From CAVVJA01 sp963779485 (GTDB taxonomy: Bacteria > Actinomycetota > Actinomycetes > Mycobacteriales > Jatrophihabitantaceae), in the NCBI GenBank assembly GCA_963779485.1, contig CAVZYJ010000008.1, forward strand, positions 186,001 to 250,000: a stretch of 64,000 nt of DNA. The letters run 5' to 3'. The notes below the pieces were generated by a model. It saw only the letters and a program-made list of their open reading frames with translations. It was not told the DNA's origin and did not search any database. Of the stretch, positions 15,843 through 25,620 are shown piece after piece; the first letter of the stretch is position 1, and the number at the start of each line of letters is the position of its first letter. A program made the translations under genes and the position numbers.

Positions 15843-16720
15843 CTGGCTGGCCTGCCGGTACCTCCAGTCGGTATGCATATTCCGTGGCCCCAACGACGGA
15901 TGATGCATATGGCCCGGCGGCCAGCGGCGGCATCGGTGTCGGCCGCCGGTTGGCCGACGCCACGGCGACGACGCGGGCGAACCGCCACTGGTGGGACATC
16001 GACGCTGATGCCTACCACGCCGAGCATGGCGAGTTCCTGGGCGTGGCCGATTTCGTGTGGTGCCCGGAGGGGCTGCGCGAGGCCGAGGCGCAGCTGCTCG
16101 GTGATGTCACCGGCCGTCGGATCCTCGAGGTCGGTGCCGGCTCGGCGATGTGCTCTCGCTGGCTCGTCCGCCGCGGTGCCCGGCCGACGGCCGTCGACCT
16201 CTCGGCCGGCATGCTCCGCCACGCGCGGGCCGGCGCCGCGGCCACGGGCATCGAGGTTCCGCTCGTCCAGGCCGACGCGCAGCATCTGCCGTTCCGCGCG
16301 GCCACGTTCGACCTCGCGTTCACCGCCTTCGGGGCGGTGCCGTTCGTCGCGGACTCCGCGCAGGTGATGCGCGAGGTTGCGCGGGTGCTGCGGCCCGGTG
16401 GGCGGTGGGTGTTCGCCACCAGCCACCCCTTCCGGTGGGTGTTCCCCGACGATCCCGGCCCGGCCGGCCTGACCGCGACGATGTCCTACTTCGATCGCAC
16501 GCCGTACGTCGAGTTCGACCGGCATGGAGTGCCGACCTACGTGGAGCACCACCGCACGCTCGGCGACCGAGTCGCCGAGATCAACGGGGCCGGATTTCGC
16601 TTGGTCGCATTGCGCGAACCGGAATGGCCCACGGATCTGACGCGCGAGTGGGGGCAATGGTCGCCGTTGCGAGGGGCAATCCTGCCTGGCACCGCGATCT
16701 ACGTCTGCGAGCTCACCTGA
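15839..16720 (+). CDS. Class I SAM-dependent methyltransferase
   Basis: This protein has up to 293 residues from the GTG at 15839, which overlaps the preceding stop. An in-frame GTG at 15884 is an alternative. Motif I is RRILEVGAGSAMCSRWL, followed by PTAVDLSAGMLRHAR (motif II), QADAQHLPFRAATFDLAFTAFG (motif III) and EVARVLRPGGRWVFATSHPFRW. The N-terminal ANRHWWDIDADAYHAEHGEFLG segment is typical of a conserved actinobacterial methyltransferase group of unknown substrate. The 3' end overlaps the convergent DUF3068 gene by 22 bp. No terminator is visible. Confidence 0.88.
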   Translation: MTGWPAGTSSRYAYSVAPTTDDAYGPAASGGIGVGRRLADATATTRANRHWWDIDADAYHAEHGEFLGVADFVWCPEGLREAEAQLLGDVTGRRILEVGAGSAMCSRWLVRRGARPTAVDLSAGMLRHARAGAAATGIEVPLVQADAQHLPFRAATFDLAFTAFGAVPFVADSAQVMREVARVLRPGGRWVFATSHPFRWVFPDDPGPAGLTATMSYFDRTPYVEFDRHGVPTYVEHHRTLGDRVAEINGAGFRLVALREPEWPTDLTREWGQWSPLRGAILPGTAIYVCELT

Positions 16721-17643
16721 GGGGATTCGGTCTGCACGGGCACGCGGCGGCGGCGCAGCAGCAGCGCGCCGACCACGATCAGTACGACGCCGAGCACGGC
16801 CAGCGTGAGCGGGATCCACATCCGGATCAAGTGCACCTTGGCCAGCTGGGTCTTGGCGTAGTCGGCCTGCGACTTCACCGTCGCGTCGTTGAACACCAGC
16901 GTGCCCGAGAACGCGGTTTGCCCGCCCGTCGCGAAGGTCTCCTTGATCTGCTCGGAGCCCTTGATGATGACGCCGGTCGTGGGCTCGACCCACACCAGCC
17001 GGACGTTCGAGTACTTGCCTGGCAGCAAATCTTGGATCTTGATGTCGGACTCGGGAACCGTCTGCTCGAAGCGATAGACGTCAAGGCCGTTGAGTTTCTC
17101 GGTCCCGCGGTAGTTCATCGGAAAGGCCTTGCCCACGACGGTGTCGAAGAACGGATAGCTCTTCTTCTGGGTGTCGATCGGGAATGTGTAGGAGAGCCCC
17201 ACGTGCTGGATGCTCGCGTCGCCGTTCACGGCGGCGCCGAACTTCTGACCATTGGGGACCGCCAAGGCGGTCTTGCGGTCGAACGCCACCCGGTCGGTCG
17301 TCCGCTCGATGAATGCCGGATCAGTGGACGGCACGCAGCCGTCCGGCCCCGGCTTGGTGACCCCCGAACTGTTCCGCAGGCACAACGTCTCGTCGAAGAC
17401 ACCGACCGACGATGTGCCCGCCTTGGCGTCGCTGCGCACGACCCGGGTGGCAACCACCGGAACCGTCTGGACCGCCTGGGCCTGCAGCGCGAACACCTGG
17501 CTGCTGCCGTCGGCCACCGTCGTGAGATCGACGTCCTGCGGCACCTTGACCAGCGCCGGCGCCGCTACCCATTTCACGAGGACAGCGCCGACGACCAGCA
17601 GGACGCCCAGGCCGAGAAGAACGGACCCGAGAACGCGCCGCAT
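16699..17643 (-). CDS. DUF3068 (PorA-family-like) membrane protein
   Basis: This 314-residue protein has an N-terminal transmembrane helix (LGSVLLGLGVLLVVGAVLV). A long extracytoplasmic region follows (for example KVPQDVDLTTVADGSSQVF, then YTFPIDTQKKSYPFFDT and NGLDVYRFEQTV). It ends with a C-terminal helix (PLTLAVLGVVLIVVGALLL) and RRRR. This two-helix layout with conserved YPFFD and VWVEP segments is DUF3068, widespread in mycolic-acid and related actinobacteria. No function is established. It lies 6 bp after the fasciclin lipoprotein gene on the same strand, so both are probably cell-envelope proteins made together. Confidence 0.85.
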   Translation of the reverse strand: MRRVLGSVLLGLGVLLVVGAVLVKWVAAPALVKVPQDVDLTTVADGSSQVFALQAQAVQTVPVVATRVVRSDAKAGTSSVGVFDETLCLRNSSGVTKPGPDGCVPSTDPAFIERTTDRVAFDRKTALAVPNGQKFGAAVNGDASIQHVGLSYTFPIDTQKKSYPFFDTVVGKAFPMNYRGTEKLNGLDVYRFEQTVPESDIKIQDLLPGKYSNVRLVWVEPTTGVIIKGSEQIKETFATGGQTAFSGTLVFNDATVKSQADYAKTQLAKVHLIRMWIPLTLAVLGVVLIVVGALLLRRRRVPVQTESPQVSSQT

Positions 17644-17649
17644 CGACGG

Positions 17650-18306
17650 TCAGGACGAGGGATGCAGCACGGCGTCGATCACGTTGACGACGGCATTCTT
17701 GGTCTGGATCCCACCACAAACGATCTTCGCGGTGCCGTTGATGGTGTAGCTGTCGCCGCTGCCGGTGATCGTGATCGAGCTACCCTGCAGTGTCTTGTGC
17801 ATGCCTGGTAACTGGTCCTTAGTGAGCTCACCCTCCACTACGTGGTACTCGAGTGTGGAGACAAGCTGGGCCTTCTTGCTCGGGTCGGTGATCAAGGACT
17901 GGAGCAGGCCGGCCGGCTCCTTCGCGAAGGCCGAGTCCTGGGGCGCGAAGACGGTCAGCGACGGAGCGGAATTGAGAGTCGTGAACAGGCCGCCGACCGT
18001 CGCCGCCGTCACGACCGTCTTCAGCTGCGGGACAGTGGCCGCTGCAGCGCCTACGGGCAGGGCCGCCGCTGCCGTGAGCCGGGCTGGCGTCACGCCCAGC
18101 GCCGTGCACCCTGGCCCCCACGGAAGGCTGGTCTTCGTGGTCGCGGAGCTACTCGCTGCGGCCGAACTCACGGCGGAGCTGGTCGCTGCGGCCGACGCCG
18201 ACGATGTTGTGGCGGACGATGACGACGAGGAGCCCGAGCTACACGCGGTAAGCGCCGCGGCAGCGGCCGCAAGCAATCCGACCGACACAGCGATTCCGTG
18301 TCGCAT
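17650..18306 (-). CDS. Fasciclin-domain lipoprotein
   Basis: This 218-residue secreted lipoprotein starts at the ATG at 18306. The signal peptide (GIAVSVGLLAAAAAALTAC) ends in an LTAC lipobox and is followed by a Ser/Ala-rich linker of about 45 residues. Residues about 80–215 form one fasciclin (FAS1) domain: FTTLNSAPSLTVFAPQDSAF, LEYHVVEGEL and NAVVNVIDAVLHP. FAS1 lipoproteins such as mycobacterial MPT83/MPT70 act at the cell surface, probably in adhesion. The start further upstream (18339) is rejected because it would place charged residues before the signal peptide. Confidence 0.9.
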   Translation of the reverse strand: MRHGIAVSVGLLAAAAAALTACSSGSSSSSSATTSSASAAATSSAVSSAAASSSATTKTSLPWGPGCTALGVTPARLTAAAALPVGAAAATVPQLKTVVTAATVGGLFTTLNSAPSLTVFAPQDSAFAKEPAGLLQSLITDPSKKAQLVSTLEYHVVEGELTKDQLPGMHKTLQGSSITITGSGDSYTINGTAKIVCGGIQTKNAVVNVIDAVLHPSS

Positions 18307-18583
18307 GATCACGATAGGTTCCCTTCCACGTGCGCTCATCCAAAGGCAAGTACGACGTGGCCACAGTCGCCATTTCGCCGCGAGGGCGCAATGACCCCGC
18401 CGCGAATGTTACCCGTCCGTAACAACGGTCCAATTCAGCTTTGCGGTCGCGCTGCCGTACGCCGACCGGTTGCGGAGGCGAACAGATGTTGCTCTTCTAA
18501 ACTGAGCGCGCACGTGATTGACCGAACAGGTGGCGGCAGGACTCGCGGCACCGCGTGTCCGGCCCATTCGCGAGGAGGGTCGC

Positions 18584-21500
18584 GTGAGCACCACCAGCCT
18601 CACACCGGAAGTAGCGGTCGACAAACCGGTCCGACCCGAAGACGCGCGCGGGTGGAAGGAAACGGTGGCGGTCTGGACCGCGCGCCTGGTCACGCTGGCC
18701 GCCTTCTGGTCGCTGATCAGCATCGTGATCAACGGTGCGTGGGCCGAGTGGGTCGACGAGATCTTCGGCCTGGTCAACCTGCCCACCGACGCAAGCCTGT
18801 TCACCGTCGTCCTGCTGTTCGTCCTCGGAAACGCGCTGAGCCGGCGCATCCGGTTCGCCCTGTGGATCGTCATCTTCGTGTTCCAGCTCGTCGCGGTCCT
18901 CCTTGGCTTGCTCGTCGCCATCTACCTGCTGTCTGGGCAGACCGGAGAGATCACGATCAACGGCGCCTCCGATCGGGTTCGGCTGGGTCTGACCGTCTTC
19001 GAGGGAGTGACCGGCCTCGTCATCGGCATCCTGCTCTGGCGGGCTCGTAGCGCCTTTCCCGCCCGGGTCGGACGAGGCTCACGACTGCGCGCCCTGCTGG
19101 TGCTCGTCGGCGGCCTGATCGTCTCGGCGTTGGTCGCCATCGCGCTCACCGAGGCATTCCCCAACAATCTCGAACCGGGCTGGGAGCGGATCGGCTGGCC
19201 GTTGCGGGCCGCCATCGGTCAGCTGCCGCCGGACAACTCCAACGTGTTCCACGGTCATCAGGGTCCGCACTGGATCGCGGTGCTTGCCGGCGTCATCTCG
19301 GCGGCGGCGCTGATCTTCGCGGCAATCGTCTTCTTCCGGTCCGGGCGCGCGAAGGACTTCGTCGGTCCCCAGGATGAGCTGGAGATCCGTCGCCTCGTGC
19401 TCGAGACCGGCGAGCGCGATTCGCTGGGGTACTTCGCGACCCGGCGGGACAAGTCGGTGATCTTCTCTCCGGACGGGCGCGCCGCGGTCACGTACCGCGT
19501 CGTCGCCGAAGTGAGCCTGGCCAGCGCGGACCCGGTCGGGCACCTGACTTCCTGGTCCGGCGCGATCGAGGCCTGGATCGCGGAGGCCCGCAAGTTCGGC
19601 TGGTTCCCGGCCGCCCTGGCGGCGAGCGAGGCGGGCGCCTCGGCCTATGTGGCGGCCGGGTTGAAGGCGATGGAGATCGGCGACGAGGCCATCATCGAGG
19701 TCGAGTCCTTCTCGCTCGCCGGTCCGACCATGGCGCCGGTGCGACGTGCGGTCGAGCGAGTCCGGCGGGCCGGTTACACCCTGACCGTCGCGCGGCACGG
19801 CGACCTGGGTGTGGAAGAGCTGAGCCACCTCACGACGATCGCCGACCAGTGGCGAGCTGAAGGCGACGAGCGAGGCTTCTCGATGGCGCTGTCCCGCCTG
19901 GCCGACCCGGCCGACCCGCGGTGCGTGGCGGTGCTCGCCCGAGATTCAAACGGCGACCTCAAAGGCTTGCTGTCGTTCGTCCCGTGGGGCCGCCGCGGAC
20001 TGTCCCTGGACCTCATGCGACGCGACCGTGCCGCCGAGAACGGCATCACCGAGTTCATGGTCGCGGGACTGGTCGACGCCTGCCGCGATCTCGGCATCGC
20101 GCGTATGTCCCTGAACTTCGCGATGTTCCGCGGAATCTTCAGCGCCGCCGAGCGGGTCGGCGCCGGACCCGTGATGCGGCTGACCGGCGCGGTGCTCTCG
20201 GTCGCCTCGAAGTTCTGGCAGCTCGAGAGCCTCTATCGGTCGAACGCGAAGTACCTGCCGCGGTGGGTTCCGCGGTACATGTGCCACAGCCCCTCGATGA
20301 GCGTCGCGCGCGCCGCGATCGCAGCCGGGGTTGCCGAGGGTTTCCTGCCCGGCCGAGATCCGATCGACTCGCGCGGCCCGGAAGACACCGTCACGTTCCA
20401 AGGCCACACTGGGGTGCCGTTCGCGGAAGCGGCGACAACGCAAGCCGAGGAGTTGCTCCGTCCGGTCCGCCCGCTGCAACGGCTCACCGAGCAGGAGCGC
20501 GTGCGCCGCCACAAGATCGCGACGCTGGAGTCCGCGGGCATGCCGGCCTACCCGGTGGGGGTGTCCCGGTCCACCTCGCTTGCGGCCATTCGCGCGGAGT
20601 ACCCCGATCTCGCTCCCGACACCTACACCGCGCGACGAGTGTCCGTCGCCGGCCGGGTCCGCTCCGTTCGGGACTTCGGCGGATTGGTGTTCGCGCAGCT
20701 CCAGGACAACGACGCTCGGCTCCAGGTCATGTTGACCGTCGGACGCATCGGTCGGGACGCGATCGCGCTATGGCAACGAACGGTCGATCTGGGCGACTAC
20801 GTCAGCGTCACCGGAGAAGTGGCGACGAGCCGCACCGGAGAACTGTCGATTGCGGCTGAAGCGTGGGCGATGGCCGCCAAGTGCCTGCGTCCCGTTCCCG
20901 GGGATCGAGTCGGGCTGGCCGACCCCGACGCCCGGGTGCGGCAGCGCTACCTGGATCTGATCGTCAATCCCGAAGCCCGCTCGATGATGCACCAGCGTTC
21001 CGTCGCTGTCCGAGCTCTCCGCGACGGGTTCGACCGGCGCGGGTACGTCGAGGTGGAGACCCCGATGTTGCAGGCGGTGCACGGCGGTGCCAACGCCCGT
21101 CCCTTCATCACGCACATCAATGCCTATGACACCAACCTGTACCTGCGCATTGCCCCCGAGCTGTTCCTCAAGCGGCTGGCCGTGGGCGGGATGGCGCGCA
21201 TCTTCGAGTTGAACCGCAACTTCCGCAATGAGGGCGCCGACGCGACCCACAACCCCGAGTTCACCTCGCTGGAGGCCTATCAAGCGTGGGCCGATTACAA
21301 CGACATGCGGGTGCTGACCCGGGAGCTGATCATCGAGGTCGCAACCGCGGTGCACGGACGGCCGATCGCCCGCCGCCTCGACGACGACGGCGGCTGGACT
21401 GAAGTGGACATCAGCGGCGAGTGGCCGACGGTGCCCGTGTACGAGGCGGCCAGCCTGGCCACCGGTGTCGAGCTCACCACATCGACGTCAACCGACAAGT

Positions 21501-21976
21501 TGCGCGCGGTCTGCGAGGAGCACGGAATTGCTGTGCCACCTCGAGCCACCGCCGGCGGAATGATCATGGAGATCTACGACGAGCTCATCGAGGGACGGAC
21601 CTACGCGCCCACGTTCTACACCGACTTCCCATTGGAATCCTCGCCGTTGACCCGCGTGCATCGCGAAGATCCGCTGCTGTCCGAACGGTGGGATCTCGTC
21701 GCGTTCGCTGCGGAGATCGGCACCGCGTACTCGGAGCTGATCGATCCGATCGACCAGCGGGAGCGGCTCACCACCCAGTCACTGCTCGCCGCCGCCGGCG
21801 ATCCGGAGGCGATGCAAGTCGACGAGTCGTTCCTCACCGCGCTGGAGTACGCCATGCCCCCGACCGGCGGCCTCGGCATCGGCGTCGACCGTCTCGTCAT
21901 GATGCTGACCGGCACGAACATCCGCTCCACGCTGGCCTTCCCGTTCGTTCGATCCGATCCGGCCGGGCACGGCTGA
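18584..21976 (+). CDS. lysX: Bifunctional lysylphosphatidylglycerol synthase/lysyl-tRNA synthetase
   Basis: This 1130-residue protein starts at a GTG at 18584 with AGGAGG about 5 bases upstream, so the longer frame from 18518 is not needed. The N-terminus has about six transmembrane helices (residues 30–270). A DUF2156 aminoacyl-PG transferase domain follows (residues about 280–590, with FSMALSRLADPADPRCVAV and FVPWGRRGLSLDLMRRD). The C-terminus is a class II lysyl-tRNA synthetase with an OB-fold, GGANARPFITH, NRNFRNEGADATHNPEFT and GGLGIGVDRLVMMLTG. It charges tRNA-Lys and moves lysine to phosphatidylglycerol, lowering membrane charge. In mycobacteria this gives resistance to cationic peptides. 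A separate housekeeping lysS is expected elsewhere. Confidence 0.95.
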   Translation: MSTTSLTPEVAVDKPVRPEDARGWKETVAVWTARLVTLAAFWSLISIVINGAWAEWVDEIFGLVNLPTDASLFTVVLLFVLGNALSRRIRFALWIVIFVFQLVAVLLGLLVAIYLLSGQTGEITINGASDRVRLGLTVFEGVTGLVIGILLWRARSAFPARVGRGSRLRALLVLVGGLIVSALVAIALTEAFPNNLEPGWERIGWPLRAAIGQLPPDNSNVFHGHQGPHWIAVLAGVISAAALIFAAIVFFRSGRAKDFVGPQDELEIRRLVLETGERDSLGYFATRRDKSVIFSPDGRAAVTYRVVAEVSLASADPVGHLTSWSGAIEAWIAEARKFGWFPAALAASEAGASAYVAAGLKAMEIGDEAIIEVESFSLAGPTMAPVRRAVERVRRAGYTLTVARHGDLGVEELSHLTTIADQWRAEGDERGFSMALSRLADPADPRCVAVLARDSNGDLKGLLSFVPWGRRGLSLDLMRRDRAAENGITEFMVAGLVDACRDLGIARMSLNFAMFRGIFSAAERVGAGPVMRLTGAVLSVASKFWQLESLYRSNAKYLPRWVPRYMCHSPSMSVARAAIAAGVAEGFLPGRDPIDSRGPEDTVTFQGHTGVPFAEAATTQAEELLRPVRPLQRLTEQERVRRHKIATLESAGMPAYPVGVSRSTSLAAIRAEYPDLAPDTYTARRVSVAGRVRSVRDFGGLVFAQLQDNDARLQVMLTVGRIGRDAIALWQRTVDLGDYVSVTGEVATSRTGELSIAAEAWAMAAKCLRPVPGDRVGLADPDARVRQRYLDLIVNPEARSMMHQRSVAVRALRDGFDRRGYVEVETPMLQAVHGGANARPFITHINAYDTNLYLRIAPELFLKRLAVGGMARIFELNRNFRNEGADATHNPEFTSLEAYQAWADYNDMRVLTRELIIEVATAVHGRPIARRLDDDGGWTEVDISGEWPTVPVYEAASLATGVELTTSTSTDKLRAVCEEHGIAVPPRATAGGMIMEIYDELIEGRTYAPTFYTDFPLESSPLTRVHREDPLLSERWDLVAFAAEIGTAYSELIDPIDQRERLTTQSLLAAAGDPEAMQVDESFLTALEYAMPPTGGLGIGVDRLVMMLTGTNIRSTLAFPFVRSDPAGHG

Positions 21977-22004
21977 TCCCCCGCCTCCGGATAGATCTCA
22001 CCGG

Positions 22005-22055
22005 CTCGTGATCTTGGACCTATCGTCGCCCTGAGGCAGTAAGTCGAAGATCACG
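22005..22055. repeat. Dispersed stem-loop repeat, copy 1
   Basis: CTCGTGATCTTGGAC at the left is answered by GTCGAAGATCACG at the right, enclosing about 20 bp. The reverse complement of the whole 51-bp unit aligns with 45748–45800, including the inner bases (ACTTACTGCCT). It lies 28 bp after lysX and 55 bp before the polA stop, between convergent genes, so it may end transcription from both sides. Confidence 0.7.
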
Positions 22056-22109
22056 CAATGGAACGCAAGCGAAAACGCAGGCGAGGAAGGCAGACGAAGG
22101 AACGCGGGC

Positions 22110-24813
22110 TCAGTGCGCGGCGTCGTGCCAGTTCACGCCCAGCCCGACGGACACGTCGAGCGGTACGTCGAGCGGGTAGGCCGCGCCCATCTCCTGCCGG
22201 ACGACCTCCTCGACGGCGTTGCGCTCGCCGGGGGCGATCTCCAGCACCAGCTCGTCATGGACCTGCAACAGCAGGCGGGACCGCAGGCCCTCCTTGGCCA
22301 GGGCGGCGTGGACTCCGAGCATCGCGACCTTGATGATGTCGGCGGCGCTGCCCTGGATGGGCGCGTTCAGGGCCATCCGCTCGGCCATCTCCCGGCGCTG
22401 CCGGTTGTCACTGGTGAGGTCCGGCAGATACCGGCGCCGGCCCATGATCGTCTCGGTGTACCCGGTCCGGCGCGCGTCGTCGACGACCGAGCGCAGATAG
22501 TCCCGCACGCCGCCGAATCGCGCGAAGTAGGCGTCCATCTGCCCGCGGGCTTCGTCCGGAGTGATCTTCAGCTGCTGGGCCAATCCGAACGCCGAGAGGC
22601 CGTAGGCCAATCCGTAGGACATCGCCTTGACCCGACGGCGCAACTCGGCGTCGATCGCCTCGGGGGGAAGGTCGAACGCGCGAGAGGCCACGAAGGAGTG
22701 CAGGTCTTCCCCCGTCGTGAACGCCTCGATCAATCCGGCGTCGCCCGACAGGTGAGCCATGATCCGCATCTCGATCTGGCTGTAGTCGGCGGTCATCAGC
22801 CACTCGTACCCGGATCCGACCGTGAACGCCTCTCGAATCCGCCGGCCTTCGGCAGTACGCACCGGGATGTTCTGTAGGTTCGGATCGGTCGACGAAAGCC
22901 GCCCGGTCGACGCGATCGTCTGGTTGAACGTGGTGTGAATCCGACCCTCGTCGTCCACGAGTGGCAGCAGCGAGTCGACGACCGTCTTGAGCCGGGCCAC
23001 TTCGCGATGCCGAAGCAGGTACTCGAGGACCGGATGCTGGGTCTGTTCGTACAGGGCGGCCAGCGCGTCGGCGTCCGTCGTATAGCCGGTCTTGATGCGC
23101 TTCGTCTTGGGCAGCTTGAACTGGTCGAACAAGATCTCCTGCAGCTGCTTGGGCGAACCGAGATTGAACGGGCGACCGACCACCGCGTGCGCGTCCTGCT
23201 CGACGCTTTTCACGGCGGCGCCGAGCTCACTCTGCAGGGCCAGAAGGAGGTCGGTGTCTGCGGCGATCCCAGTGGACTCCATATCGGCCAGCACGAAGGT
23301 AAGTGGGAGCTCCAGGTCAACCAGGAGCCGGCTCGCTCCGCGGTTGACGAGGTCGGTGTCCAGCGCGTCGGCCAGGTCGCGGATGGCGCTCGCCCGAACG
23401 GTCTCGACCTCGGCTCGAACGTCCTCCGACTCGTCCAGGCCGCCGTCCAACGTCAACTGCTCGGACTCGTCGTCGGCGACGGTGTTCGCGCGCAGCTCGC
23501 GGTGTAGGTAGCGCAGCGCGAGGTCGGCCAGGTCGAACGACCGCTGGCCGGGCAGGGCCAGGTAGGCGGCGAGCTGGGTGTCGCTCGTGATCCCCGCCAG
23601 CGTCCAACCGTGCTGCCGCACCGCCAGGAGCGGTCCCTTGACGTCGTGCACGGCCTTCGGCGCGGCCGGATCGGCTAACCAGGCGGCCAGGGCTCGTTCG
23701 TCGTTCTCGGTGAGCTGGGTCGGCTGCACGTAGGCCGCGCGGCCGGTTGCCGCGGCGAGCGCGAGCCCGGTGAGCACGCCGGTGCCGCGCCCCCAACTGC
23801 CGCGGAAGGAGAGGCCAACTCTGGTGCCGTCCCGCGCGTTCTCGGCAAGCCAACCGGGGACCTCATCGACCCCGAGCCGGCTGATGGCGACCTCGAAGCC
23901 CTCCTCCGCTTCGGGTTGCAGCCGCGGTCAGGGTGGCGAACAGCCGCTCCCGCAGCACCCGGAACTGAAGATTGTCGAACAGCGCGTGGACCCGCTCGCG
24001 ATCCCACGCTTGCCGGGCCAGGTCGGCGACCTCGACGTCGAGCGGTACGTCACGAACCAGTTCGGTGAGTTGGCGGTTGCGCATCACGGCCGCGAGGTGC
24101 TCGCGGAGCGCGTCCCCCACCTTGCCCTGGACGGTGTCCACCCCGGCCACCAAGGCGTCGAACGAGCCGAACTCCCGCACCCACTTGGCCGCCGTCTTTT
24201 CCCCGACGCCCGGGATGCCGGGCAGGTTGTCACTCGGGTCACCCCGCAGGGCCGCGAAGTCGGGGTACTGGGCCGGCGTCAAGCCGTACTTCGCGGCGAC
24301 CTCCTCGGGCGTGAACCGGGTCAGGTCGCTCACACCCTTGCGGGGGTAAAGCACGGTCACCTGATCGCTGACCAGCTGGAACGCATCCCGGTCGCCGGTG
24401 CAGATCAGCACATGGACGCCGTCAGCAGTCGCCTGCGTGGTGACGGTTGCGATCACGTCGTCGGCCTCGTACCCCTCCACGGCCAGCGACGGGATGCGCA
24501 GCGCCTCGAGCACCTCCCGGATGAGCGACAGCTGCCCTCGGAAGTCCGACGGTGTATCGATCCGGCCGGCCTTGTATTCGGCGTAGGTCTCGGAGCGGAA
24601 GGTCTGCCGCGAGACATCGAACGCGACGGCCAGGTGCGTGGGGTTCTCGTCTCGAAGCAGGTTGATGAGCATGGACGTGAAGCCGTAGACCGCGTTCGTG
24701 GGCTGACCCGTTGTCGTGGAGAAGTTCTCCACCGGAAGCGCGTAGAAGGCGCGGTAGGCGAGCGAATGGCCGTCCAGCAGGAGCAATCGGGGGGGTGCAT
24801 CGACGGCCGTCAC
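22110..24813 (-). CDS. polA: DNA polymerase I, broken by one base
   Basis: From the GTG at 24813 the first frame gives the 5'-nuclease domain: LLLDGHSLAYRAFYALP, LAVAFDVSRQTFRSETYAEY, YEADDVIAT and GIPGVGEKTAAKWV. Near 23913–23915 (a GGG run, CCC in the coding strand) one extra base shifts the frame after LFATLTAAAT. The next frame continues EAEEGFEVAISRLGVDEVPGW through the inactive exonuclease domain and the polymerase domain. Motif A is ADYSQIEMRIMAH, the O-helix region is RRVKAMSYGLAYGLSA, and motif C is LLQVHDELVLE. It ends ...NWHDAAH at 22110. Combined length is about 900 residues, normal for the family. The break in an otherwise perfect gene suggests a base-call error. Confidence 0.9.
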
Positions 24814-24894
24814 GAGGGCTGAGTCTAGGACGGCCGACCGACAGGCGGGGCCGGACCGCGGGCCTGTCCAGCTACCCGTGCGGCTGGACGGAGG

Positions 24895-25482
24895 TCAGAC
24901 CCGACCGACCGCCTTGGCGCCGCCGCTACGCACGATGCGAGCCCGGCGGAGCAGGGCCAGGCGGTCACCGGCATCGGAGATGCCGAGCGTCCGGCGCAGG
25001 ACACTCGTCGGCGCGATGCGCCGCACCACGAGCGGGGCGAACCCGAGCCGGGCAAGGTAGCGGTTAGCCTCCCGCGAGCCGGTCACGGCCGTGGCGACGA
25101 TGTTCTCGATCCGCCGTTGGTCAGCGAGGTGCACGGTGGCCGCGAGCAGGGCGCGGCCGACGCCGCGGCGACGATGCTGCGGTGACACGGCGAGGTGCGT
25201 GACGTTCAGGACCGGCGTCGGCGTGACCTCGCCCACCGAGTCGTCGGACACGACGATCATGCCGACGACGTCTCCGGTGCCATCATCGATAGCTACCAGC
25301 ACGTCACGCTCCGTGCCACTCAACATAAGGGCGAGCCGTTCCGGCAGATGTTCGATCGTGTCGGCCTGGAACATTCGCGCGCCAAACGCGCTGAGTTGCA
25401 GGTCAGTCGCCCTGAGTAGAAGAACCAGTGCGGCTACGTCGCCAAACTCTGCAGGACGGACTCGCACATGCGTACGCGACAC
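24895..25482 (-). CDS. GNAT-family N-acetyltransferase
   Basis: This protein has 195 residues from a GTG at 25482, chosen because GGGGAG lies 6 bases upstream. An earlier TTG at 25521 adds 13 unsupported residues. Residues about 4–150 carry the GNAT fold: VRVRPAEFGDVAALVLLLR, DVVGMIVVSDDS, then the acetyl-CoA site VTHLAVSPQHRRRGVGRALL and NRYLARLGFAPL. The C-terminal roughly 40 basic residues (VLRRTLGISDAGDRLALLRR) are a feature of an actinobacterial subgroup. The substrate is unknown. It follows the liv operon's terminator on the same strand and precedes polA by 81 bp. Confidence 0.85.
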   Translation of the reverse strand: MSRTHVRVRPAEFGDVAALVLLLRATDLQLSAFGARMFQADTIEHLPERLALMLSGTERDVLVAIDDGTGDVVGMIVVSDDSVGEVTPTPVLNVTHLAVSPQHRRRGVGRALLAATVHLADQRRIENIVATAVTGSREANRYLARLGFAPLVVRRIAPTSVLRRTLGISDAGDRLALLRRARIVRSGGAKAVGRV

Positions 25483-25556
25483 CGATATCTCCCCGCGGAC
25501 AGAGTCCTCCCAAACTGGCAAATCCTTACGACAACAACCGACACCCTAGCGGGCAC

Positions 25557-25609
25557 GATCCCCAGGCCGAAAGGGGGGATCCGCGTCGCGTGGTGCGGCA
25601 CCCGCACCG
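25557..25609 (-). terminator. Probable terminator of the liv operon
   Basis: Two hairpins lie just after the livF stop (25621) on the minus strand: GGTGCGG-3-CCGCACC at 25593–25609 and GATCCCC/GGGGATC arms at 25557–25581. There is no clear T-run, as is common in high-GC actinobacteria. Confidence 0.5.
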
Positions 25610-25620
25610 CCGGAATGCCC

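Noticed and set aside
16150..17811. Long plus-strand ORF of 553 codons
   Set aside because: It is antisense to the DUF3068 and fasciclin genes and out of frame in the methyltransferase, with Arg/Asp-rich composition typical of shadows.
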